Source of the DNA: Alphaproteobacteria bacterium
GTDB taxonomy: Bacteria; Pseudomonadota; Alphaproteobacteria; UBA6615
Assembly: GCA_017643325.1 (NCBI GenBank)
Contig: JAEPNS010000146.1
Span: forward strand, 1 to 7,778
Direction of reading: 5' to 3'
DNA length: 7,778 nt
Below the pieces are notes generated by a model. The model made no database searches. It was not told the origin of the DNA and saw only the letters and a program-made list of their open reading frames with translations. Made by a program: the position numbers and the translations under genes. Below are positions 1 to 6,567 of this stretch, piece after piece (the first letter of the stretch is position 1; each line of letters begins with the position of its first letter).

Positions 1-1
1 C

Positions 2-295
2 GGGCTCGGCGCCGAGGTCGGCGCGCCCGGCGAGGGCACGAGTTGGCTGGGCCTCCTGCTCGGCGCGGCGCTGACGGCGCTCGTGCTGCTGACCCCGGCC
101 GGCTTCGGCGTCATCGCGGTGCTCGCCGCCGGCGGGCTGGCGGCCTTCGTCATGGGCTGGATCGCCATGAAGCAGATCGGCGGCTACACCGGCGACGTGC
201 TCGGCGCGGGCCAGCAGGTCTCGGAAACCGCCGCCCTCGTGGCGGCCAGTGGCGTGATCCTTCCCGGCGCATCATTTCTCGGACGCCTCGTATGA
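2..295 (+). CDS. cobS: Adenosylcobinamide-GDP ribazoletransferase (cobalamin synthase), C-terminal part
   Basis: Only the last 97 codons are present; the gene starts before the window, and the family is usually about 250 residues, so roughly 150 N-terminal residues are missing. The enzyme is an integral membrane protein that joins adenosylcobinamide-GDP to alpha-ribazole or its 5'-phosphate. The fragment shows two closely spaced hydrophobic segments (about fragment residues 15-30 and 34-52), then the family's C-terminal motif GGYTGDVLGA (fragment residues 60-69, with D65) and a final hydrophobic stretch ending in GRLV. It is the cobV of Pseudomonas denitrificans nomenclature and is unrelated to the CobS subunit of cobaltochelatase. 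Its TGA stop overlaps the next ATG (ATGA, 292-295), so the phosphatase that follows is probably translationally coupled. Family assignment is confident from the motif. Confidence 0.93.
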   Translation, partial: GLGAEVGAPGEGTSWLGLLLGAALTALVLLTPAGFGVIAVLAAGGLAAFVMGWIAMKQIGGYTGDVLGAGQQVSETAALVAASGVILPGASFLGRLV

Positions 296-969
296 CCCAA
301 CGCACAAGCTGGTGGTGGGTGCGCCACGCCCCGGTCCGCTCGACCGGCGGGCGCATCTACGGCAATACCGACCCCGTCGCCGACACCGACGACCCGCCGA
401 CCTACGCGGCACTCGCGCGGTTCCTGCCGCGCGATGCGGTGCTGGTGACGTCGCACCTCCAGCGCACCCACCAGACCGCGAAGGCGATCCGCGACGCCGG
501 CCTCGAACTGCCCGACCCGCACATCGAGGAAGACCTCGCGGAACAGAATTTCGGCGAGTGGCAGGGCCGCCTGCGCGAGGAGGTCTTCGCCGAGCTCGAC
601 CCGAAGCACACCTTCTGGCTCACCCCCGCCCACACCGCGGCGCCGGGGGGCGAGAGCTTCGTCGACCTGATGGCTCGGGTCGCCGCGGTGATCGACCGGC
701 TGACGGAAACCCATGCCGGACGCGACATCGTGTCCGTCACCCACGGCGGCACGATCCGCGCAGCGATCGGCCACGCACTGGGCCTCGACCCCGAGGCCGC
801 GCTCACCTGCCAGATCGACAACTGCTCGGTCACCCGGATCGACCGGTTCGGCCCGACCGAAAGCCACCCGGAGGGCGCCTGGGCGGTCTTCCACATGAAC
901 CAGATCCCGACCCTCGACTCCACGCTGGCCCCGGATCACACGGCCATGCTAGCAATGGTCCAGCGCTGA
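292..969 (+). CDS. cobC: Histidine phosphatase family protein, probable alpha-ribazole / cobalamin-5'-phosphate phosphatase
   Basis: This 225-residue protein has the histidine (phosphoglycerate-mutase-like) phosphatase layout: an N-terminal RH dyad in WWWVRHAPV (R11, H12; H12 would carry the phosphate), a phosphate-pocket arginine in SHLQRTHQTA (R58), the acidic segment EDLAEQNFGEWQGR (about residues 80-93) and the second catalytic histidine in VTHGG (H151). No signal peptide or membrane segment is seen, so it should be cytoplasmic. Known family members remove the 5'-phosphate from alpha-ribazole phosphate or cobalamin phosphate around the CobS step, and direct overlap with cobS supports that role here; the substrate itself is inferred. 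The ATG at 292 is chosen because it overlaps the cobS stop and places the RH motif at the N-terminus; the frame is open further upstream only as a shadow of cobS. The motif is RHA where many relatives have RHG. The symbol follows enteric usage; in P. denitrificans nomenclature cobC is a different gene. Confidence 0.85.
   Translation: MTQRTSWWWVRHAPVRSTGGRIYGNTDPVADTDDPPTYAALARFLPRDAVLVTSHLQRTHQTAKAIRDAGLELPDPHIEEDLAEQNFGEWQGRLREEVFAELDPKHTFWLTPAHTAAPGGESFVDLMARVAAVIDRLTETHAGRDIVSVTHGGTIRAAIGHALGLDPEAALTCQIDNCSVTRIDRFGPTESHPEGAWAVFHMNQIPTLDSTLAPDHTAMLAMVQR
942..960 (+). other. Potential RNA hairpin at the phosphatase gene end, competing with the riboswitch
   Basis: GGCCAT (942-947) can pair with ATGGTC (955-960), giving six pairs including one G-U, around a 7-base loop. 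It lies within the last codons of the phosphatase gene. The right arm contains the GGTC (957-960) that is also the expected 5' strand of riboswitch helix P2, so the two pairings exclude each other. Pairing potential is read directly from the sequence; formation and any role are inference. Confidence 0.35.
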
Positions 970-1122
970 AACAGGGAAGTCCGGTGCGGGGCGACACGGC
1001 CCCAAGTCCGGCGCTGCCCCCGCAACTGTAACGGCGAGGCCGTGCGCGACATCCCACTGGCGGGCCCCCGCCGGGAAGGGCGCGCAACGGCCGGCGACCC
1101 GGAGCCAGGAGACCTCTTCGGC
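955..1122 (+). promoter_or_regulatory. Cobalamin riboswitch (probable class I, adenosylcobalamin-type aptamer)
   Basis: The conserved parts of the cobalamin aptamer occur in order: GGTC (957-960), the 5' strand of P2; AAACAGGGAAGTCCGGTG (969-986); the P3 hairpin GGGGC/GCCCC (988-992 with 999-1003); CTGCCCCCGCAACTGTAA (1014-1031), the P4/P5 signature; a P6 arm GCGCG/CGCGC (1044-1048 with 1081-1085) holding CCCACTGG and CCGGGAAGGG; and the B12 box GGAGCCAGGAGACC (1101-1114), whose GACC pairs with GGTC. The CACTG...GGGAAG arm is typical of adenosylcobalamin-binding class I. It lies in the 197-base gap before cobU but its 5' strand is inside the last codons of the phosphatase gene. No hairpin with a U tract follows, so control of cobU translation is more likely than intrinsic termination. 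The outer helix P1 looks weak, so the 5' limit is approximate. Confidence 0.93.
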
Positions 1123-1149
1123 ACACGACGACCGCGCAACCGGCCCTCG

Positions 1150-1157
1150 GGAGGAGG
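1150..1157 (+). promoter_or_regulatory. Strong Shine-Dalgarno that fixes the TTG start of cobU, with a nearby anti-SD
   Basis: GGAGGAGG lies 9 bases before the TTG at 1167, far stronger than any other ribosome site in the window, and it decides the cobU start. GAGGAGG (1151-1157) can pair with CCTCTTC (1113-1119), the sequence running out of the riboswitch B12 box: seven pairs, one of them G-U. This makes it a plausible expression platform in which the ribosome site is hidden. The pairing is seen in the sequence; its use is inferred. Confidence 0.75.
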
Positions 1158-1166
1158 AACGGCGCC

Positions 1167-1757
1167 TTGACGACACAGGGTTCGAGTTCGAACGACAACG
1201 CACGGCCCGCCGACCGGCTGCCGGAGCTGACCCTCGTGCTGGGCGGCGCGCGGTCGGGCAAGAGCGTCCATGCGGAAACCCTGATCGCGGCCCATCTCGA
1301 CGCCGACACCAAGGCCCGGCGCGCGACCTACATCGCGACGGCGGAAGCCGGTGACGGCGAGATGGCCCAGCGGATCGCCGAACACCGGGCACGGCGCGGC
1401 AACCAGTGGCGCACCGTCGAGACCCTCATCGCCCTGGGCGATGCAACCGTCGATGCAACGGCGCAGGGCGAACCGGTGCTGATCGACTGCCTGACGCTGT
1501 GGCTGTCGAACGTGATGCACGCCGGGCTCGACATCCAGGCGGAGACCGAGACCCTGCGCGATGCCTTCGACCGCGCGCGCGGACCCGTCGTGTGCGTGTC
1601 CAACGAGGTCGGCCTCGGCATCGTGCCGGCGAGCGAGCTGGGCCGCGCGTTCCGCGACGCCGCCGGGCGCCTCAACCAGCAGATCGCCGCCCAGGCCGAC
1701 CGGGTCGATTTCGTGGCGGCGGGCCTCGCCATGCCGCTCAAGGACCCGGCCGGATGA
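1167..1757 (+). CDS. cobU: Bifunctional adenosylcobinamide kinase / adenosylcobinamide-phosphate guanylyltransferase
   Basis: CobU (CobP in P. denitrificans) phosphorylates adenosylcobinamide and then transfers GMP from GTP, making adenosylcobinamide-GDP for CobS. At 196 residues it is slightly longer than the roughly 180-residue family norm because of a polar N-terminal tail of about 20 residues. Visible motifs: Walker A GGARSGKS (26-33), YIATAE (55-60), RIAEHRARR (69-77), where H73 matches the histidine guanylylated in known CobU, DCLTLWLSN (107-115), VSNEVGLGIVP (144-154) and FRDAAGRLNQ (162-171). The start is TTG; no ATG lies suitably near and the SD at 1150-1157 supports it. It is the first gene after the cobalamin riboswitch and so presumably the directly controlled one. 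Its stop overlaps the cobW start (ATGA, 1754-1757). Confidence 0.95.
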   Translation: MTTQGSSSNDNARPADRLPELTLVLGGARSGKSVHAETLIAAHLDADTKARRATYIATAEAGDGEMAQRIAEHRARRGNQWRTVETLIALGDATVDATAQGEPVLIDCLTLWLSNVMHAGLDIQAETETLRDAFDRARGPVVCVSNEVGLGIVPASELGRAFRDAAGRLNQQIAAQADRVDFVAAGLAMPLKDPAG

Positions 1758-2773
1758 AACGCATTCCCGCCACCGTCGTCACCGGTTTCCTCGGGGCCGG
1801 AAAGACCAGCCTGATCCGCCACCTGCTCGAAAACGCCGGGGGCAAGCGCATCGCGCTGGTGATCAACGAGTTCGGCGACCTCGGCATCGACCGGGGCATC
1901 GTCGAGGGCTGCGCGATCCCCGGGTGCGAGGACGACGACATCGTCGAGCTTGCAAACGGCTGCATCTGCTGCACCGTCGCCGACGACTTCCTGCCGACGA
2001 TCACCGCCCTGCTCGACCGGCCCGACCCGCCCGACCATATCGTCATCGAGACCTCAGGCCTCGCCCTGCCGAAGCCTCTGGTGAAGGCCTTCGCCTGGCC
2101 CGAGGTGCGCGCGCGCACGACCGTGGACGGGGTGGTGACGGTGATCGACGCCGCCGCCGTCGCCGACGGGCGCTTTGCCGACGATCCCGACGCGGTGGCG
2201 CGGGCGCAGGCGGACGACCCGTCGCTCGACCACGACAACCCGCTGGAGGAACTGTTCGTCGACCAGGTGAGCTGCGCCGACCTGCTGGTCATCAACAAGG
2301 CCGACCTCGTGAACGGCAACGCCGGGGATGTCGAGGCCGCTCTCGCACCACACCGCCGGCCGGGCGTGAAATCGGTGCCCGCGACCCACGGGCGGCTGGA
2401 CCCGGCGGTCCTGCTCGGGCTCGACGCAGGCGCCGAGGACGACCTCGAGTCCCGCCCGAGCCACCACGACGGCGAGGACGACCACGACCATGACGACTTC
2501 GACAGCTTCGTGGTCTCGCTCGGCGACATCGACGACCCGGATGCGCTGGAGGCGCGGCTCGCGGAGGCCGTGCGCGCCCACGACATCTTCCGCATCAAGG
2601 GCTTCATCCACGTGCCCGGCAAGCCGCGGCGGCTGGTCGTGCAGGGCGTGGGAACGCGCTTCCAGCGCTACTACGACCGGGACTGGGCCGACGGCGAGAC
2701 GCCGGACACCGAACTGGTGGTGATCGGCCGCGCCGGGATGGACCGCGCCGCCATCGAGGCCGCCATCCGCTGA
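1754..2773 (+). CDS. cobW: CobW, P-loop GTPase of cobalamin synthesis (probable cobalt chaperone)
   Basis: CobW belongs to the COG0523 family of G3E GTPases that handle metals; it is needed for aerobic cobalamin synthesis and is thought to help supply cobalt to the CobN chelatase. The 339-residue protein has Walker A GFLGAGKT (11-18), NEFGDLGID (38-46), the metal-binding CxCC motif in GCICC (69-73, C70/C72/C73), ETSGLALP (99-106), the guanine-specificity motif NKAD (181-184), a His/Asp-rich linker HHDGEDDHDHDD (237-248) and a C-terminal CobW domain (about 250-335). Cysteines C53 and C58 in GCAIPGC precede the metal motif. The ATG at 1754 overlaps the cobU stop and places the P-loop at the usual distance; the reading frame is open further upstream only as a shadow of cobU. 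No good SD is seen, so translation is likely coupled. The stop shares one base with the cobN start (TGATG, 2771-2775). Confidence 0.96.
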   Translation: MKRIPATVVTGFLGAGKTSLIRHLLENAGGKRIALVINEFGDLGIDRGIVEGCAIPGCEDDDIVELANGCICCTVADDFLPTITALLDRPDPPDHIVIETSGLALPKPLVKAFAWPEVRARTTVDGVVTVIDAAAVADGRFADDPDAVARAQADDPSLDHDNPLEELFVDQVSCADLLVINKADLVNGNAGDVEAALAPHRRPGVKSVPATHGRLDPAVLLGLDAGAEDDLESRPSHHDGEDDHDHDDFDSFVVSLGDIDDPDALEARLAEAVRAHDIFRIKGFIHVPGKPRRLVVQGVGTRFQRYYDRDWADGETPDTELVVIGRAGMDRAAIEAAIR

Positions 2774-5700
2774 TGCACCTCCTCGCCGCAGCGCCGGGAG
2801 CCGTCGACGACGGGTCCGAAGCCGTCGATCTCGGCCAGACGCCCGGCGACATCGTGATGCTGACCGCCGCCGACACCGAGATCGCGGCGCTCGCCGCCGC
2901 CAACAGGGCGCGCCTGGCCCGCGACCCGGACGCCCCGTCGCTGCGCCTCGCCAACTACCTGCGCCTCGGCCACAACATGTCCGTCGACCTCTACACGGAC
3001 GAGATCGTGCGGCACGCGCGGCTCGTGGTCTGCCGCCTGCTCGGCGGGCGCGGTTACTGGTCCTACGGCGTCGACGAGATCGCGGCCGTTTGCCGGTCCC
3101 GCGATATCCCAGTCGCCTTCCTCCCCGGCGACGACCAGCCCGACGCCGAACTGGCATCCCTGTCGAGCCTCGACGCGGATGCGGCCCACCGGCTCTGGCA
3201 GTACCTCGTCCACGGCGGCGTCGCGAACGCGGCCGGGTTCCTCGATTTTGCGGCAGCGCTGACAGGCCACCCGACCGACTGGCGCGAGCCCGCGCCCCTG
3301 ATGCGCGCGGGGCTTTACTGGCCCGGCGAGACGGACCTGTCGCTCGACGAGCTGCGCGCCCGCTGGACCGGCGGCGCGCCGACGGCCGCGCTGGTCTTCT
3401 ACCGGGCGCTCGTGCAGGCCGCGAACGTCGCGCCCGTCGACGGCCTGATCGCCGCCCTGCGCGAAAAAGGCCTGAACCCGTTGCCAATGTATGCCGCGAG
3501 CCTGAAGGACCCGGTCGCGGCCGGGATTCTCGCCCGGACACTGGCCGCCGCGCCGCCGGACATCCTTCTCAACGCCACCGGGTTCGCGCTGTCGGCCCCG
3601 GGCGCCGAGAGCGACCGGGGACCGTTCGCGGGAACCGACGCACCGATCCTGCAGGTCGTGTTCGCGGGCTCCGACGCGGACAGCTGGCACGCCGGCGCCA
3701 ACGGGCTGTCCGCCCGGGACATCGCGATGAACGTCGCCCTTCCCGAAGTGGACGGGCGTATCCTGTCGCGCGCGGTGTCCTTCAAGGGCGCCAGCGCGCG
3801 CGACGAGGCGGCACAGACCGACGTCGTGTCCTACGAACCGGTGCCGGATCGCATCGCCTTTGTGGCCGAACTCGCCGCGAACTGGGCCCGGCTGCGGCGG
3901 ACACCGGCCGGGGACCGGCGGGTCGCCATCGTGCTTGCCAACTACCCGAACCGCGACGGGCGGATCGGCAACGGGGTCGGCCTCGACTCCCCGGCGGGCG
4001 CGGTGTCCGCTCTCCGTGCCATGCGGGACGCGGGCTACCGTGTCGAGGACATGCCCGCGGACGGCGACACGCTGGTCCGCCGCCTGCAGGCGGGGCCAAC
4101 CAACGCCGGCACCCATGCCCGCCGGATCGACGAGACGCTGGCGCTCGCCGACTACGAGCTCTTCTTCGCACGCCTGCCTGCGAGCGTGCGTCGCGCCGTG
4201 ACGGAACGATGGGGACCGCCGGAACGCGACCCGATGTTCCTGCCCGGCGCCACCGACTGCGGGGCATTCGCGATCCCCGCCTTCCGGTGCGGGAACGTGG
4301 CGGTCGCCCTGCAGCCGGCGCGCGGCTACAACATCGATCCGGCCGAGAGCTACCACGACCCGGCCCTGGTTCCGCCCCACAATTATCTCGCCTTCCATGC
4401 CTGGCTGCGCGGGGCCTTCGAGGCCCACGCCGCCGTCCATTTCGGCAAGCACGGCAACCTGGAATGGCTGCCGGGCAAGGCGGTGGCGCTGTCGCAGGAC
4501 TGCTTCCCGGAAGCCGCGCTCGGGCCGCTGCCGAACGTCTACCCGTTTATCGTCAACGACCCGGGCGAGGGCACCCAGGCCAAGCGCCGCGCGGGAGCAG
4601 TGATCGTCGATCACCTGACCCCGCCGCTGGCGCGCGCGGAGACCTACGGCCCGCTCAAGGATCTCGAGGCGCTCGTCGACGAGTATTACGAGGCGGCCAA
4701 CGTCGACCCGCGCAGGCTCAAGGTCCTGTCGCGGCAGATCGTCGACCTCGTGCGCGACACCGGCCTGGATCGCGACCTCGGCTTCGCCGCCGACGCCGAC
4801 CCCAGCGAGGCCGACGCGCTGGCGCGGCTCGACGGCTATCTCTGCGAACTGAAGGAACTGCAGATCCGCGACGGGCTGCATGTCTTCGGACAGTCGCCCC
4901 AGGGCGAACTGCGGACCGGGCTTCTCGCCGCCCTGGCGCGCCTGCCGCGCGGCACCGGGGCCGAAGGCGATGCATCCCTGACGCGCGCGCTGGCCGACGA
5001 CCTCGGCCTCGGGTTCGATCCGCTGGACTGCGATTTCTCCATGCCCTGGCCGGGCCCGAAACCGGCGGTGCTCGGCACGAACGGGGCATGGCGGAGCACC
5101 GGCGACACCGTCGAGCGGCTGGAATGCCTCGCCGCCGCCCTGATCTCCGGCGCACGCGAGCCCGATCCCGGGTGGGCGCGCACGCACGCGGTGCTCGCGG
5201 ATGTCCGCGACAGGCTTTCTCCCTCCGTCGATATGTCCGGCGCGGCGGAGCTGGCCGGCCTGCTGACGGGCCTCGACGGCAGGTTCGTCGCGCCGGGGCC
5301 GTCCGGCGCCCCGACCCGCGGGCGGCCCGACGTGCTGCCGACCGGGCGGAACTTCTATTCCGTGGACACGCGCACCGTGCCGACCCCCGCCGCCTGGGAT
5401 CTCGGCTGGAAATCGGCGCAGCTGCTCGTCGAGACCCACGCCCAGGAACATGGTGACTGGCCGACGGCCGTGGCGCTGTCGGCCTGGGGCACCAGCAACA
5501 TGCGCACGGGCGGCGACGACATCGCCCAGGCCCTGGCCCTGATCGGTGCACGCCCGACCTGGGATTCCGCGTCGCGCCGGGTCACCGGCTTCGAGGTGCT
5601 ACCCGTGTCGGTGCTCGACCGGCCGCGCGTGGATGTCACCCTGCGTGTCTCCGGCTTCTTCCGCGATGCCTTCCCCGGCCTGATCGACCTGTTCGACAGC

Positions 5701-6567
5701 GCGGTCGCGGCGATCGCCGGGATCGAGGACGAATCCGCGCGCGACAACCCGATCGCGGCACGGGTGAACGAGGATACGGCGGACGCCGTCCGCAAGGGCA
5801 TGGCGGAAACCGACGCCCGGCGGGACGCCAGCTACAGGGTGTTCGGGTCCAAGCCCGGTGCCTACGGCGCCGGATTGCAGGCCCTGATCGACGAGCGCGG
5901 GTGGCGCGATGCGGGCGATCTCGCCCGCGCCTATATCGTGTGGGGCGGCTGGGCGTACGGCGCCGGAACCGGCGGCGGGAAAGTGGACGCGTACGGCGTA
6001 CCCGCGGAGAAGACCTTCGCGTCCCGGTTGTCGCGCGTCGAGGCGGTGCTTCACAACCAGGACAATCGCGAGCACGACCTGCTCGACAGCGACGATTATT
6101 ACCAGTTCGAGGGGGGACTGGCGGCCGCCGTCGAAGCAGAATCCGGAACGCGCCCCACTGTCTACCACAACGACCATTCGAAACCCTTCGCACCGGCCGT
6201 ACGTACACTTGAGGACGAGATATCCCGTGTCGTACGTGCCCGGGTGACGAACCCGAAGTGGATTTCCGGGGTCATGCGTCATGGCTACAAGGGGGCCTTC
6301 GAGATGGCCGCCACTGTGGACTATCTGTTTGCGTTCGCCGCCACCACGGGCGCGGTGCGCGACGACCAGTTCGATGCCGTGCACAAGGCGTTTCTCGACG
6401 ACGACGTGGTTCGCTGCTTCCTCGCGGAACACAATCCCGCCGCGCTCAGGGAAATGGCGGCGCGGTTTCTCGAGGCGATCGAGCGCGGGCTGTGGCAGGC
6501 CCGCTCCAACTCGGCCTATGCTCGCCTGCACGAACTGGCAGGCACCAACGTGGAGATCCCCGCGTGA
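2773..6567 (+). CDS. cobN: Aerobic cobaltochelatase, large subunit CobN
   Basis: CobN is the large, porphyrin-binding subunit of the ATP-dependent chelatase that inserts cobalt into hydrogenobyrinate a,c-diamide; it works with the AAA+ partners CobS and CobT, which are not in this window. The 1264-residue length fits the family (about 1,250-1,280). Conserved stretches of the CobN/Mg-chelatase H family are intact: ANYPN (389-393), FGKHGNLEWLPG (557-568), NVYPFIVNDPGEGTQ (588-602), TGRNFYSVDTR (857-867), WGTSNMRTGGDD (905-916), WGGWAYG (1057-1063), HNQDNREHDLL (1094-1104) and NPKWISGVMRHGYKG (1160-1174). No frameshift or truncation is seen. The ATG start overlaps the cobW stop by one base and the N-terminus (MHLL...) looks typical of the family. 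No strong SD, consistent with coupling. Codons 1143-1155 are unusually poor in G/C-ending codons and form an inverted repeat (separate entry). Confidence 0.97.
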   Translation: MHLLAAAPGAVDDGSEAVDLGQTPGDIVMLTAADTEIAALAAANRARLARDPDAPSLRLANYLRLGHNMSVDLYTDEIVRHARLVVCRLLGGRGYWSYGVDEIAAVCRSRDIPVAFLPGDDQPDAELASLSSLDADAAHRLWQYLVHGGVANAAGFLDFAAALTGHPTDWREPAPLMRAGLYWPGETDLSLDELRARWTGGAPTAALVFYRALVQAANVAPVDGLIAALREKGLNPLPMYAASLKDPVAAGILARTLAAAPPDILLNATGFALSAPGAESDRGPFAGTDAPILQVVFAGSDADSWHAGANGLSARDIAMNVALPEVDGRILSRAVSFKGASARDEAAQTDVVSYEPVPDRIAFVAELAANWARLRRTPAGDRRVAIVLANYPNRDGRIGNGVGLDSPAGAVSALRAMRDAGYRVEDMPADGDTLVRRLQAGPTNAGTHARRIDETLALADYELFFARLPASVRRAVTERWGPPERDPMFLPGATDCGAFAIPAFRCGNVAVALQPARGYNIDPAESYHDPALVPPHNYLAFHAWLRGAFEAHAAVHFGKHGNLEWLPGKAVALSQDCFPEAALGPLPNVYPFIVNDPGEGTQAKRRAGAVIVDHLTPPLARAETYGPLKDLEALVDEYYEAANVDPRRLKVLSRQIVDLVRDTGLDRDLGFAADADPSEADALARLDGYLCELKELQIRDGLHVFGQSPQGELRTGLLAALARLPRGTGAEGDASLTRALADDLGLGFDPLDCDFSMPWPGPKPAVLGTNGAWRSTGDTVERLECLAAALISGAREPDPGWARTHAVLADVRDRLSPSVDMSGAAELAGLLTGLDGRFVAPGPSGAPTRGRPDVLPTGRNFYSVDTRTVPTPAAWDLGWKSAQLLVETHAQEHGDWPTAVALSAWGTSNMRTGGDDIAQALALIGARPTWDSASRRVTGFEVLPVSVLDRPRVDVTLRVSGFFRDAFPGLIDLFDSAVAAIAGIEDESARDNPIAARVNEDTADAVRKGMAETDARRDASYRVFGSKPGAYGAGLQALIDERGWRDAGDLARAYIVWGGWAYGAGTGGGKVDAYGVPAEKTFASRLSRVEAVLHNQDNREHDLLDSDDYYQFEGGLAAAVEAESGTRPTVYHNDHSKPFAPAVRTLEDEISRVVRARVTNPKWISGVMRHGYKGAFEMAATVDYLFAFAATTGAVRDDQFDAVHKAFLDDDVVRCFLAEHNPAALREMAARFLEAIERGLWQARSNSAYARLHELAGTNVEIPA
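6198..6236 (+). repeat. Imperfect inverted repeat in a rare-codon cluster within cobN
   Basis: CGTACG (6198-6203), a one-base bulge (T6204) and ACAC (6205-6208) can pair with GTGT (6227-6230) and CGTACG (6231-6236), giving a 10-pair stem around an 18-base loop. The codons here (GTA, CGT, ACA, CTT, ATA, CGT, GTA, CGT) are uncommon in this otherwise G/C-ending gene. The protein sequence (residues 1143-1155) reads normally for CobN, so this is not a frameshift or insertion. Function unknown. Confidence 0.45.

Noticed and set aside
43..291. Longer phosphatase starting at a TTG at 43
   Set aside because: The added 83 residues are an Arg/Ala-rich shadow of cobS, and the histidine phosphatase motif belongs at the N-terminus; the ATG at 292 overlaps the cobS stop.
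1023..1031. A kissing partner for riboswitch loop L5 (CAACTGTAA) in the leader
   Set aside because: The best match downstream was only ACAG (about 1174-1177) within the cobU coding region, too short to support.
1406..1753. Upstream extension of the cobW frame
   Set aside because: It lies wholly within cobU and has shadow composition; the ATG at 1754 places the P-loop at residue 11, as in the family.
2671..5451. A 926-codon open frame on the minus strand opposite cobN
   Set aside because: In DNA of about 70% G+C, the frame opposite a strongly G/C-ending gene is often open. The translation is low-complexity Arg/Gly/Ala-rich, matches no family I know, and cobN is intact on the other strand.
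3090..5456. A 788-codon plus-strand frame inside cobN
   Set aside because: The translation is dominated by Arg, Pro, Ala and Gly, as expected from a shifted frame of a high-G+C gene, with no domain pattern.
6258..6563. Upstream extension of the cobO frame
   Set aside because: It overlaps conserved cobN C-terminal sequence; GTG at 6564 has an SD and gives the normal CobO length.
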